Assembly (NCBI GenBank): GCA_018105865.1
Contig: CM030841.1
Location: 6,926,729 to 6,990,728, forward strand
DNA from: Metaphire vulgaris
Lineage: Eukaryota; Annelida; Clitellata; Crassiclitellata; Megascolecidae
DNA length: 64,000 nt
Direction of reading: 5' to 3'
Shown here: positions 24,761-36,700 of the stretch, in pieces
How the letters are laid out: the number at the start of each line of letters is the position of its first letter
Numbering within the stretch: the first letter of the stretch is position 1
Program-made: the position numbers and the translations under genes
The notes under the pieces: model-generated
What the model was told of the DNA's origin: nothing
Database searches by the model: none
What the model saw: only the letters and a program-made list of their open reading frames with translations

Positions 24761-25440
24761 AATAGTCTGTAAATATGGAAAGAAGTTCCAACAAATGCTC
24801 CACATACATCTACAAAATAAATTGTTTTATGCACTGAACCTTGCTATGGTGCAATTTCACGCCTGATATAGTGCAATTTCATCAAATCATGAACCGCCAT
24901 ACTTGTACATGCAGCATTCTTTTAAAATGGTTCAAAATCATGGGTTTCGTTACTTTTAGTTGGTTTGTCACCACGTATCTCATTTTCATCAGGTTTTAAT
25001 CTTAACGTATTAGAAAGACTCCAATCACATGGCGCTATAAAAAGTGGGTGCTTGTGTGAGCATGTTTGTGTGTGGGCATAGGTGCTACGATGTGCAGACT
25101 GATACAATGATACTTTGGTTCCTGTGCACAGACTAATATATTGTTTACATTATTGTCACTTGTGCTCACAATTACCTGGCAACCTTCCATATCTATTTGG
25201 AAACTATTTTTTTCCACTTCATTCCACTTTAAAGACTTCTCCTTCTCTGGAGATAGTTGGTTTTCTTCCACTTCAGGCATCTTAAAAGAGAAAGACTCCA
25301 AACACATGGGATCAATGTTCCTTCTAAATTTTGTTGAGTGTGTGGGGAAAGTATAATGCCTGAGCTGATACACTTTCAAGCCTGAGCACCTGAATTGTTT
25401 CACAGATGTCACCCAAGACAAAACACGACAAAATCAGTGT

Positions 25441-25546
25441 TTTGAAACTCAAAATCACTCATTCCGGCTGAAAATTGCTGCGCTCCACGTGACTGCTTGA
25501 GGTGCAAGGAAAGAGGAACATTGGCGGGATTACTTTTCTGGCGGGG
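25441..25546 (-). promoter_or_regulatory. Candidate INCENP cell-cycle promoter
   Basis: About 1.2 kb upstream of the start codon are two E2F-like motifs (TTGGCGGGA at 25521-25529 and TTCTGGCGGGG at 25536-25546), an E-box CCACGTG at 25485-25491 and a CHR-like TTTGAA at 25441-25446. INCENP transcription is cell-cycle regulated in animals, so this cluster is a reasonable promoter. The transcription start and the first non-coding exon are not resolved. The assignment is inference from motif clustering and position. Confidence 0.4.
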
Positions 25547-25832
25547 ACATAATGCTGTCAAATAACCAAAATATTAGTAACGAATGAAACGTCCAGAGAA
25601 GGGAACATCAAGGTAGCCAAACATCTTGGGCAAATCTCAGTCTTCAAATATGACACTGAGGTTTTATGTACCAATTATATTTTCTTAGGGGCTCACTTTA
25701 ATTAAAACAAGACACTCTGGCAAATGTCATAAAGGCAAAACATCTACAAACAATGAGACCATATAAAAAGGCATGGCTTCATTTCATTGTAAGGAATTGT
25801 GAACTGTAAGACTAGCAACAGTCACTATCAGG

Positions 25833-26673
25833 TAGGGTTGCCAAACATCCAGCAATAGGATATGTCATCCTTTCGGGCCTCGTGTCCTCCATCCGCAGGC
25901 ATTTGAGTAATTGTGGGTGGTCAATACCCGCACGCTTGTGGGTGGTCGATACCCACATGTAAACAGAAAGTAATCCGAAAGTAGTCCGCTCTTACTGAAA
26001 GAAGTTCTAACAATGACAGATCCATAGAGATCTTGAGAGGCATATTATGCTAACCAATTTCATATAACACCAATATTTTCACGATATAAGTTCACGAGAA
26101 TTTAAGATGTTTATTTTCTCACAGTTTGGCAAACAGAAAATCTATCATATGTACTACGATGCGGGGACTGATACACTGGTACTTTGGTTTGATCGGTTAG
26201 AGCACGGTTTTCTACTTCCTGTTTACATGCGGGTATCGACCGTCCACAATTACCGGCATTAGCCTGAAATGAGACAATGTCCAGCATTTTTGTTCTCATC
26301 ATCTACTGACTTTAATTTCTGTCTAATTGGTCATGTAATTGGCAATTGCACACTCTCATCGGCGCTCGATTGACAACGGAGAGAAACCGATTGACAGAAA
26401 ATGACTTGCATGTAGTTTTAGAAATGGAAATGAAAGTTACGTTCTCTCGCTGTGTGCAAGGGCCGTTTTTTGCATGCCAAGATTTTTTAACCCGATCGAT
26501 ATAAGTCACGAGTTGTCAGAGGCGCGATGCCTGCTTTGACCGGGAACCGGAGCAGCCCACGTTGCGCCACTGTGCGTGCATTGTGAATTTTACGGCCCAT
26601 TTCTTTTGTTCTGCTTTGTCCTCCTTTATGAAATCTGGTGTCCTTTGGACATGGAAGGAATCTGGAAACCCTA
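25833..26673. mobile_element. hAT-like element, TAGGGTTGCC family
   Basis: The ends TAGGGTTGCCAAACATCC and GGAATCTGGAAACCCTA are imperfect inverted repeats. CTATCAGG is duplicated exactly outside them (25825-25832 and 26674-26681). The 841-bp interior is non-coding. A segment at about 26150-26193 is similar to 25084-25128, just downstream of the putative INCENP promoter. Confidence 0.85.
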
Positions 26674-26879
26674 CTATCAGGTTCAACATTAACGCAAACA
26701 CACACAATCCAAGACAAAATATCTAAAATAAATTAGTAATACATCGCCAATAAACAAGCATATTCCTTAAAAATAACAAAATTATTATTTTTAATGCAAA
26801 CTACAACCACCTTTCAATTTAATAATTTTAAAATATAGAATTTTAAAATATGACTTCCGCTAAACTTCGACCAATCAGC

Positions 26880-27060
26880 GTAAAAGCTTGTTTTATAGCG
26901 CTATGGGTATTTACTGGCAAACTTGATTTTAAAACCAAATCACCAAAATCCTGCCATATTTCACCATTACTCAAATCTCTACACTGGTTGGAAATAACAG
27001 AACGCATTAAATATAAAATTATATCGATCACGTATAATTCACGGACCGTTTTTGATACTC
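26880..27060 (+). mobile_element. LINE ORF2 C-terminal fragment
   Basis: The plus-strand frame contains HISPLLKSLHWLEITERIKY followed by KIISITYNS. This matches the H..P.L..LHWLP...RI.FK....Y motif after the reverse transcriptase domain of CR1/L2/Rex-type LINEs. The catalytic domain is missing. Confidence 0.65.
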
Positions 27061-27094
27061 GTTTTCTGTTTTTGTTTTCAGTTCAGGATAGTAA

Positions 27095-27560
27095 GTAAGT
27101 AAGATCTCGTTAATTTCTATAGCGCTTTCAGTGTAATAATAATAATAATAATAATAATAATTATGCACTTCTATAGCACCATTTCTAATACCCAAGGGTA
27201 TCAATCGATTGTACTTCAAATCCATCTGCAAAAGACCAGGTCATTCCAGAGATCAGTCAGAGGGAAACAGTAAGACAGACTATGGAGGAAATGCTAATTG
27301 GAAGAGATGTGTTTTAAGCCTAGATCTGAAAATGCTTAAGTTCATTGAAAGATCTGACAACCAGAGGGAGAGAGTTCCAGATTTTTGGCCCAGAAATATA
27401 AAAAGCTCTCTTACCAATTTCAGTGTTTGTTCTAGGTTTATTTAGCCTAACAATGAATCAGCAAATCTTGTTGAACGACAATGTTTCGGATGGTTTAACA
27501 TAGATTTTAAATATTGAGGTTGGCCAGACTGCAGTATTTTAAAAACAATGACATCCGTCT
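27095..27560. repeat. Dispersed repeat with (AAT)n core
   Basis: A TCTATAGCGCTTTC segment, an (AAT)n run at about 27137-27162 and a TTCTATAGCACC echo are followed by AT-rich sequence with an open but domain-free frame. The phrasing resembles the repeat near 62.2-62.4 kb. The class is not determined. Confidence 0.35.
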
Positions 27561-27573
27561 TAAAAACAATTCT

Positions 27574-27792
27574 CTATTCTACCGGCAGCCAGTGTAACTT
27601 TTGAAGAACAGATTTAATGTGATCATGTTTAGGCCTACGAGTTGTTTTTAATGGCCCGGGCCACAGAATTATGAATCCCTTGAATTTTTGTATAATATTA
27701 TATTTGGCCATGCCATTGTAAAGAGAATTGCAATAGTCAAGCCTACTGCTGACAAGGGCATTGGCAAGAGGAATCAGAGCAGGTTTCGGCAC
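27574..27792 (-). mobile_element. LINE reverse transcriptase tail fragment
   Basis: The minus-strand frame reads LVSSRLDYCNSLYNGMAKY, then after a diverged gap KSVLQKLHWLPVE. The SSRLDYCNSL...LHWLPV pattern is typical of the C-terminal part of CR1/L2/Rex-type LINE ORF2. Roughly 75 codons remain and there is no catalytic YADD. Confidence 0.75.
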
Positions 27793-28154
27793 AAGATCAC
27801 GAATTCATCGAATATCTCTGTTTTGCAAATGAGCAGCTCTGCTGACCTTATTTAGGCTATGTAACACCGAAGTAGGCCTAACTCGATCCTTAATAATCCT
27901 AGGCGCTTAATATTAGTATGAAGTAGCTATATATATAGCCAAATGTGGGGTCATTCATGCAGGGTCATTTAATCCAAAGGGTCAGTGGTTGGGACGTTTC
28001 AGCTATGGAGGAAGTGATTTGTTGAAGATAATTACTTGAGTAAGTTGAGTTTAGAGAGAAAAACGTGGATTTGTTGCAAAGGGGAGAAAATTGTCACTCA
28101 GAAATTCAGAATTTGTTATTTGACCATGGTGTAGGCCACACAACAACAGCGGAA

Positions 28155-28353
28155 AAGTGTTTAATTTCTAGGCCGTTTCTGTTCCAAAAAGTGTCCTTTT
28201 TCCTCGGAAATTTCAAAGCTCAACTATCGGAAATTTTGGCATACTACATGGACTACGTCGCAGCCCTACCTTGATATTAAAACGGCTTTGTCAGTTTCCC
28301 CTCGGCTTTTTTCACAGTCTCCCCAAAGGTTCAGGAGTCTAGATTAAACACTG
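28155..28353. mobile_element. Degenerate MITE, CAGTGTTTAATCTAG family
   Basis: The left edge AAGTGTTTAATTTCTAGGCCG has lost its first base, while the right edge AGTCTAGATTAAACACTG is intact. The interior retains the GGAAATTT and GGCTTTGTCAGTTTCCCC blocks. No target duplication can be read, so it is older than the four copies with perfect duplications. Confidence 0.75.
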
Positions 28354-28422
28354 ATTCGGGGGTCTTAGCTCGTGCAGAAGGCTGGCTAAATAACATGACG
28401 AAAAACACACAGGTAGACTGAT

Positions 28423-28464
<42 letters not shown>
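28423..28464. repeat. (AT)n microsatellite
   Basis: A pure TA dinucleotide run of about 42 bp. Confidence 0.95.
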
Positions 28465-28467
<3 letters not shown>

Positions 28468-28580
28468 TAAATACTATAAGGTCTTCTTGCAACGGATGGT
28501 ATCAACATAAAGACACCGGAAATTATAGCAGCGGCTCGTGGTCCTCATTTTCTAAATTTTTAACGACGACCGCCATCATC

Positions 28581-28876
28581 TTAGGGCAGCCGAAAAGAGG
28601 GGCACTTTTTGCAATAGGTCTTCACAGTGAAATTCAACATTGCTAAAATATTGTGACCACTGCATTAAAATATTCCAGGCCCCTCCTGGAAAAAAAACAC
28701 AATGGTTTGCCCACGGTTACGTCACATACATTTTTCAGGATGATGGGGCATTTAGAAAAAACACATTTTAATACAGTGGTCACGGTTAATATTTTAGCAA
28801 GGTTTTCAAATTTCACTGTGAAATATTGGTATTTGCATTTCCCGGGGGCAAGTGCCCCCTGTTTCGGCTGCCCTAA
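28581..28876. mobile_element. Fold-back element with roughly 100-bp inverted arms
   Basis: The left arm starts TTAGGGCAGCCGAAA and the right arm ends TTTCGGCTGCCCTAA. The match continues through GGGGCACTT, TTTCACAGTGAAATT-like and GCTAAAATATT blocks on both arms. The arms nearly meet, so a single strand would fold into a long hairpin. If the element proper begins at GGGCAGCC, the flanking TTA/TAA could be a short target duplication. The superfamily is not assigned. Confidence 0.75.
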
Positions 28877-29274
28877 TGTGCAGGCGCCCATATGTCAACG
28901 TCGTCGTCGTCGTCGTTATCGTGAAGCAGGTATTGGAGGAAATGATTTTATTTCGTTTTTTCGTTTGAAACCATGAGGAGATCCGCTGGGAGAAAATTGG
29001 CTCCAGAGGTCTGCTGGCGGTCTTCCGGTGTCTTGGAATTGGAATTGCTCAGGTGCCATCCGTTGCGATGATTGATTCAGAGGTCGAAGGAGAGTTACAT
29101 GAGAAGAGGATCTAGTAGATCCAGGTTATTGTAGAATTATCAGATTTCTTAGGCAGACTGGGGATGTATGGAGTGAGTTATAAGTCATCGATATTATTTT
29201 ATATTCAGTTATATATCTTGACCAGTTCAATCAATGGTGTAACCTTAAAGTTTTTCATGTTATTTATATGTGAT

Positions 29275-29395
29275 TAGGCCTATTGTGGTTTATAGGCCTA
29301 TATGGTTTATATGGTTTATATATAGTTTTTTTTACCCCACCCCCTTTCCCAAATATATTTATACCCCAAATCGAATTTCTGGCTACGTCTTTGCA
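29275..29395. mobile_element. Truncated copy of the 41757-41944 MITE family
   Basis: TGGTTTATATGGTTTATATA, ATTTATACCCCAAATC and ATTTCTGGCTACG match the right half of the element at 41757-41944. The left half and the end repeats are missing. Confidence 0.6.
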
Positions 29396-29399
29396 CTTC

Positions 29400-29940
29400 G
29401 TGTGAATCATGTATGGTTTGCAGAGAATTGCAGTGGCCGTCTACAGATCGTCTGAGATTGAAGACTGTCGAGGTATAGACAAAATTTTCAACTTGCTCAA
29501 TCTGGTTGCCTCTTACTACGACCGGCGGTAGGTTCGGATCTGTGCTCAGGTTTTGGATTTTGGTTTTTGACCAGGAAATGTGAAGGCCGAGAGGAGCGAA
29601 GAATTCTTGGAAGCTCGTGAGGCATCTTCGTCAACGTATAACCTATATACGTGCTGGCAATAATTCTGCCAAATTACAAGGTGTCGGGAGAATCAAACTC
29701 GAAGTTGGGATGTTTGCTTTGAATAATAATTATTAACTTGCTAAAAACAAACCGGTTTGTTGACGAGAAAAGGGTTGCAATCTCATTTGGCGCAAATAGA
29801 AATTCCTGATTGTTTCAACTTCATCGACAACATCTAATTTCTGAATCTCTAAAAGTGATGTCAAAAGAACCATTTTCGATATTGACCACGTCTGCAATTT
29901 ATATCCCTTTATATTATTAAGTAATCTGATAATGGTAATC
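29400..29940. other. Unassigned intergenic DNA
   Basis: No exon, RNA gene or element end could be supported in this stretch. Confidence 0.4.
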
Positions 29941-29948
29941 TTCTCTCT

Positions 29949-29949
29949 G

Positions 29950-30019
<70 letters not shown>

Positions 30020-30037
30020 TCTCTCTCTCTCTCTCTC
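29949..30037. repeat. (CT)n microsatellite with (AC)n interruption
   Basis: A CT dinucleotide run, a short ACACAC block, then CT again. Open frames here are repeat artefacts. Confidence 0.95.
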
Positions 30038-30039
30038 CA

Positions 30040-30620
30040 GAGCTTCTTGGACGAAATCTACAGGATGTTTTTTGGTATTCATTTCCTATAGTGAACAATA
30101 AATTTTACTGGACAAAGCACATTTCTCTTTTCCGTGTAATTCTAGATGTTTCTTTTAAGTAAAAATGGAGTAACGTTGGGACATAGGACAGGACTCTTCG
30201 AAATATTATTTTGTCAAAATTTAGTCCCACCAGCCATTTAGGGAAAATCATTTGCCGGGCATGTGGCGAATGTAGAGTCAATTATACGGTGCATGCATAG
30301 CTAAAGAGTATTTCCTTCCTAAAGTTGATGAAATGCAAAGAATCGCGCAAGTTTTTTTCTAGAGCTGATTTATTGAAGAATACATTTATTTTTCTGATTA
30401 ATAATTCTATGTTTAGGGTCTACCACTATAGTTCTAAGCATTCAATTCCGATTTTACACAATTCCGTCAACATCTGCTCTCTACTGAAATGACAAACAGT
30501 TTCATCTCTTATGTTTGACTCTCAGTTTGTCACTCATGCGCTCACTTAACTATAGAAGCTTATAAGTCACTTTCCGTGACGATTACAACGACGATGCATA
30601 CGACGACGACGACGACGACG
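30040..30620. other. 3' flank of the prohormone-like gene
   Basis: No gene is supported. A CGACGACGACG run near 30601-30621 abuts the stop codon. Several ATTTATT/TTTATT sites (for example about 30380-30390) could serve as polyadenylation signals for the minus-strand gene, but none can be chosen. Confidence 0.35.
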
Positions 30621-30627
30621 ACGTTTT

Positions 30628-31397
30628 CTACTTCTTTTCGTAATCATTTTCGCCGTCGTTTTCTGCGTTCAGGGCTTCTGCCAGACGATACAGTCGCTCG
30701 TATTCGTCTGCGCTGCGCTTTGCACCGGGCACCATCGCCCCCCACCGACCGCCGTACGGTTCGTAACTGTACGGGTAGAACACGTTTCTCTTGACGGCGG
30801 CGGCGGCGGCGGCGGCCGACGGACCGATCGCCTCCCGGTCGCCGTCGCCGTCTTCTTCGCCGTCGTCGTCGTCGTAGTCCGGGCGGACGGGAGCCTCTAT
30901 GACCAGGCGCCCATCGGCGACCTCTCCTGCTCCTCCTCCTCCTCCGATGCCGTCGTCTCCGTCTCCGTCGTCTTCGGATTCAGCTTCGGAGGAAGCGATG
31001 GCCGCCGCCAGGAGATAGTCGATCAGCTTCTCCTTGGCATCCTCTTCCGCCTTCTGCTTCACCAGTTCTCTTATCAGCTCCACCTTTTCGCTCGAAGCGT
31101 CGTACCTCGGCTCGTAGGAGTACGGAATGGCAACGGCCAAAGGTACGTCTTCTCTTTGCTCATCTCCTCATCTCCTCCTCCTCCTCCTCCGCCAACTCCT
31201 CCTCCTCCTCTGCGTCCTCGTCCTCGTTTTGTCTGTCTGCTTCTGGCAGTACAGGTACTATTGCCACCGGTCTGAAGTCGTCGTCGTCGACTTCTACCCC
31301 CCGTAAGGCGCTTTGCGTGAGTTCTCGAACAACTCTCGCAGCTCCTCGTAATCGAGATCTCGTTTGGCGCGAATCGGTCGGTTGGCAACGAATGCGA

Positions 31398-31429
<32 letters not shown>

Positions 31430-32875
31430 ACCATGTTCTCGGCGGTCATGAGCGCCGCGCGGCTCTTAGCATTGCGCTTCCTTCTGATGGTCTCCTGCTG
31501 CTGCTCACGGCCTTCGTGCCTCGGGAAATCCGTCTCTTCGGATTCCATCGGAATGCCTCCTTCGAAGCCGTTCTGATCATCTAAAGAGACGAACAACATT
31601 GACGAAAACTGGTCAAAATCGCATATTTCCCCCCACAACAGAGTGCTTGATTAATTGCAGTAGGGAACTTCGTTTTAACTTATTATAACGTAAGCTCTAC
31701 TTAGCGAGTCTGTAAAATTTAGTACGTTATATCCAATGCCATCCAGAGCAGCATTGGGGACCCGGCGACCTGTAGGGGGCCCGGGTGGGTCCGCACTCCG
31801 CAGCAGAGTTATCTCATGCAATATCATTTATTATTATGAAAACTGCGGACGCGGTGGGGGGCAGGGGTCTGGTCAGTAGCGTGCAGAAGGAGGGACCGGA
31901 AGGGCGATGGCCCATGCAGGGCGCCGACAAGATGTGGGCGCCAAAATTGACTCGGCGACATTTATTTTCTCGACAAATATGATTTTTTTCTCGACTTGGC
32001 CCCCGGGCGCCCACCACTCTCTGCACGCCGCTGGGTCTGGTGAAGGCATCGCAGCATATGTCCTTTAACGTCCTGAAAAGTCTGACAAGCAAAACAGGTC
32101 ATCGCCACTTTTTCACACTTGTTTTCTGTACAAAAAAAAACAAGTTTTTTGAGAATTTTTCGAGGACATTGTAAACGTTTCACAAACTTTCTTTCTAAAA
32201 TGTTAGGGGCCCGTTCTGTCCAGGGGCCGGGAATTTCTCCCGACGGACCTGCGAACACAGCATCGTATTGTGTCGTTTATAGTTACGCCGACTTATTAAA
32301 TTCTGACACCCCTTGAAGGGCCAGGTGATAATCTCACTGGTTGCAAGATGAAGATGGCCAGATTTCACGGGCTACCGTTCCTAGCATAAAAAATCGGAAA
32401 CCTGTCGGACCCCTGTGGCATCGGGTTGATGAATTCAAAAAATAGCTGAGTCATAGTGTTATGGTTACTAATATTCAACTCTGATTTATCAAGGTTCGAA
32501 ATATAAATTGAATCGGAAAAATGAATGAAACAAACAATAATTATTATTTAATCCGAACGTTTTGAGTTTAAATAAAAATGACATTGTGATTGAGAAACCT
32601 GTCTTGACAACTCTGTGACATTGGGTTATAATTGACAATGTGACATTGGGTTATAAGGCGCACAAGAAATTGTCAGTTTAATAATAATAATAATAATAAT
32701 AATCAGGGCGCGATTTGCGGGGGGAAGAGGGAATCTCCCCCCACTGCCCAACTGCATTCCCCTACTGCTACATCCCCCACCACTACATCCCCCACTGCTA
32801 CAGTTTCCAAAAACTACATCCCTCCAAGCTCGACATATCCCACCCCCACTGCTCCAGGTCACAAATCGCACCCTG

Positions 32876-32950
<75 letters not shown>

Positions 32951-33666
32951 GCAACAACAACATTATACACGAAGACTCTGAGAAAACCAATTGCATCATC
33001 TTCTGCTTCTTAGACGATTCATAAACTTCCAGAAAGCCAAGAGAGTTTTTTCTTCTTTAGAATTAATTAAATGCGAAAAAAATATACAAAATAGCCGACG
33101 TCAAACGGTTTTTATTAAAAGGTTTCCTGGAAATTCTGTTTCACGCCTTGTTTGGCTATACATGAATCTGCGTTTCTTTTCCGTCGAATGTCAGACATCT
33201 CTTAAGCAGAACGTCGGAAAACGCTTATATAGATTTCGGAAAAGAAAACGCTGTAATCCACAATTCTCGGTTTTGTGAATTTCGCTAATATTGACCGTTG
33301 GTAAAGCCTACTTGTGTCTATAAGTCTTTTGGTTCTCCGACAAAAGCAGCCAGATGAAGGCTGCTTCCGCTGCTCGCGAGAGAAACGTTCGATAAAAGAT
33401 AAAACTTTAAAAGTGCTGCATGTCAAAGAACAATAATATCATTCGACGGGAAGGAAAAGTAGGATAAAACCGACAGAAAACGCTAAAAGCCATCATTTGG
33501 CAAATTGTCGATTAGTTTGGATCGCTAAGCGAAAAAATTTCAGATTTTGAAGCTGTATCAGATTGCCACTTCTGTAACCAAGAGCCGCTTCGAGAATTTT
33601 TCCAATAAAGGCTTTCAAATTCTCCAGAAATTATTTTCATTTCTCAGAAGTCCCTGTGTCACCTGA

Positions 33667-33737
<71 letters not shown>

Positions 33738-36700
33738 TATACAGTATATATACAGTATATATACAGTATATATACAGTATATATACAGTATATATATATA
33801 TAAGGTGCTGTGCAAATTTTTCCCTTTCCATTACCATTACCGTTCCAGGTCATTTTCACAATGTTCTCACAAGCTGTTTGCCATTCGATGCAATCTGTAA
33901 TTCTTTTAGAAATCCACTTGAATTTTCATTCTGATAGCCAATTAACATCCCCCATTTCGTCTAACGATGTCACAGAGCCACTGGTCCCAGGAACATGGGC
34001 CAAGGGGCATAGACAACAATGGCGTACTGCACTACAAAATGCGACCCTGGAAATAATTGACCTCAAGGGTCCTCAAGGGTCCACAGTTGCAACAACACTG
34101 CTCAATTTGTTTAACATTTACGCTTTGGTCTATAGTTGTGATACATTTAATTAGACTAATGTATTGTGGCACACTGACGTATACTTGGATGAAAAAGTGG
34201 GAGCAGAGGCGGATCTAGAGGAGGGCAGGGGGTACACATGTCCCCGGGCGCCGAGGTGAGGAGCGCCAAAATTGGATGTTTGGGTAAGTGAAATGGACAA
34301 TAAAGTAGAAGAAACACTTGCGAGGACCTTTTTTGCTCGTCAGCACTATATGAAGAGAGATGAGGGGCGCCGAAAACGATGTGAGGACCTTTTTTGCTTG
34401 TCAGTTGTTAGGGGCGCCAACGTACACTTTGTCCCCGGGCGCCGAATACCCTAGATCCGCCTCTGAGTGGGGGTCGCCAACCTTTCCCCTTCCCTAGCAT
34501 AACCTTCAAAAAATGGGAACTCGAGCCGAGCAGCCTGATAGGAGTTTATGACTATGTAATATAGCACACTGCTAATGTATTAGCCCCATATGACCATTTA
34601 TTTACCAGCAAGGGGTCGTGGAAATGTTTCATCCTTCCGCGGGTCAATGCTCCCCTGCAACTTGTGCAGGAGCTCACATGGTCGCATCCCTTGAGAAGCA
34701 AATTCGCTACGGGTAAAAATTACGGGCCGAGAGAATCCATGAAATAGAATCACAACCCGTAATTTCTCGAGCTCCATTCTGTTTAATAGATGATATCCGA
34801 GACGCATGTAATGTACGAGACATCGTGATCAACAGAGGGGTGGTCCGTGGGGGAGGAGGAGGAGGAGAAGGAGGAGGGAGAGAATTAGATCAGTAATTTC
34901 GAATTGTTTCTCTATACAGTAGTAAATACAGTATTTGTAACCAACGCGACTTATCTTGAATTGTTCACTAGGAGACTAAAAACGCACTTCTCTAGCATCT
35001 CGTTTAAGTGCAATGTGTAAAGCGCTGTTGATCTTGGCCTGCAATGACTAAAACGCTATATAAGTTGGCATATAAAAACTAAGTAACTAGCTAAAACTAA
35101 GTTAGTTGAATAAGTCAATGACACCATGCAACTATTCCCACCCTCTCTATGACTACAGAGTGGACCAATGGTGAGAAAAGTCAGTAAACAGCGACCAGGA
35201 ATTCCATCCCCCCACTTTCCCCTCCCCTACTAATATCACAGTGGTAATCGATTTCACCTGTACACAGTGACTGAAAGAGTTATTCTGAAGTCCATACTTA
35301 GATGAACACACCGGGAATCTGGAACATCGGGATTCAGAACACTTCAGACCAGTGGCAGCTCCACAGGGGACCGGGGGGGACCCGGGGGCCCGTGCCCCAT
35401 ATTGAGTGCCTGGTTCCCCAGTGGCCCCCCTGTTGGGACCCTATATTTAATACTACATACCTAACAACAAATGGTTGACCCCCATGATTAAAAGTTGCCA
35501 TCCCAACTTGCCCCTAGACTTGCGACAAGTGTTGTTGGGAATGCATCGTAAGTATCGAGAGTCATTTTCAAAGAATGCGCCTATTCAGTTAGCCTACTCC
35601 CCAAAGGACACGAACAGCATAAATAAAAGTCGTCACCGACCTCCTTCTTCTTGTTCTTCGTCTTGGTTTTCAACCGGAAACAGTTGCTCTTCCGCTTCCT
35701 CGGCGCGACTGTCATTCTCTTCCGGCGGAATTGCATTGGCGTCGGTCTTTGCGGCGTCGGCGGCGGCAGCGTCGGCGGCCTTCACCTGACCTTCTTCGGC
35801 CGACGCAGCTGCCAGGGAGGCGGCCGCTCCGGGATCGGACTTCTTGACTCGAGGAGCGTTCTGGTGATTTCCGTACAAAATCTCTTCCGCTCTTTTCGCT
35901 GAAAAAGTAACGACGCTTCAACGGATGCTGCTGCTGCTGCTGCTGTCGTTTAGGGATTGACCGGATGGCTATTTTCCATCGGATACCGGATCCGGAAATT
36001 TTGGGTCAACATTTGCCGGACCAGGATCCGAATCGAATATTATCGCACAGGATTAGAATGACCCTAACTCACTGCTACTTACTACTCAGTCACCTAAGTG
36101 AACAACAAGCAGTCACTTAAGAGATAGTCACTTAATACTCACTGGGCCTACTCAGTTGCCGTATATGCAGCCTCAACTAATTCTTCTTTGTGCGACGTAG
36201 TTCCGGTAAATCCGGTTAAATTTAACTTTTTCGGGTGTGCTAATCAAATTAACTTAGATTTGCGGATGCGTTCGGAAACGGAGCAGAACAAAGGGGAATT
36301 TTGTCTTAATGCTGGAAACATTTGATCAGTGACTGAACATCGAACCAACGCTGCGTAATTCTCATACTTGTTAACAACCTTTACTATCTAAAATTAAATG
36401 AACACAGCATTGGTTATACAGCAGCCTAAACCAGTGCATTTTCATTTAAAAAGAAACGCCCAACTCGTCTTCGTGTCCGATTTTTCGCACGAAATGACAG
36501 TTGCTGACAAAGAGGGGTTAAAAATTACCTAACATTTTTTGACATAATTAATTGGGGTTCCCTCGTATGAGTTAAAAGTTTTTGACATAATTTTGGGGGT
36601 CAGCGAAAGTTTGACAGTTGTTGACAAGGAGAGAGGGACAAAAATTGCAAAAAAATTGTTGACGTCGTAATTAATGGACAGCCCCAAAGATTCTTGAGGG

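Noticed and set aside
25035..25421. Additional coding exon (MPEVEENQLSPEKEK...) upstream of INCENP
   Set aside because: A plausible donor exists at its end, but splicing to 24329 would put the INCENP ATG out of frame; at most it is untranslated or an upstream open frame.
30628..30794. Plus-strand frame of threonines opposite the prohormone-like 3' exon
   Set aside because: Shadow of the CGACGACG run; the minus-strand frame has dibasic sites and a long acidic body.
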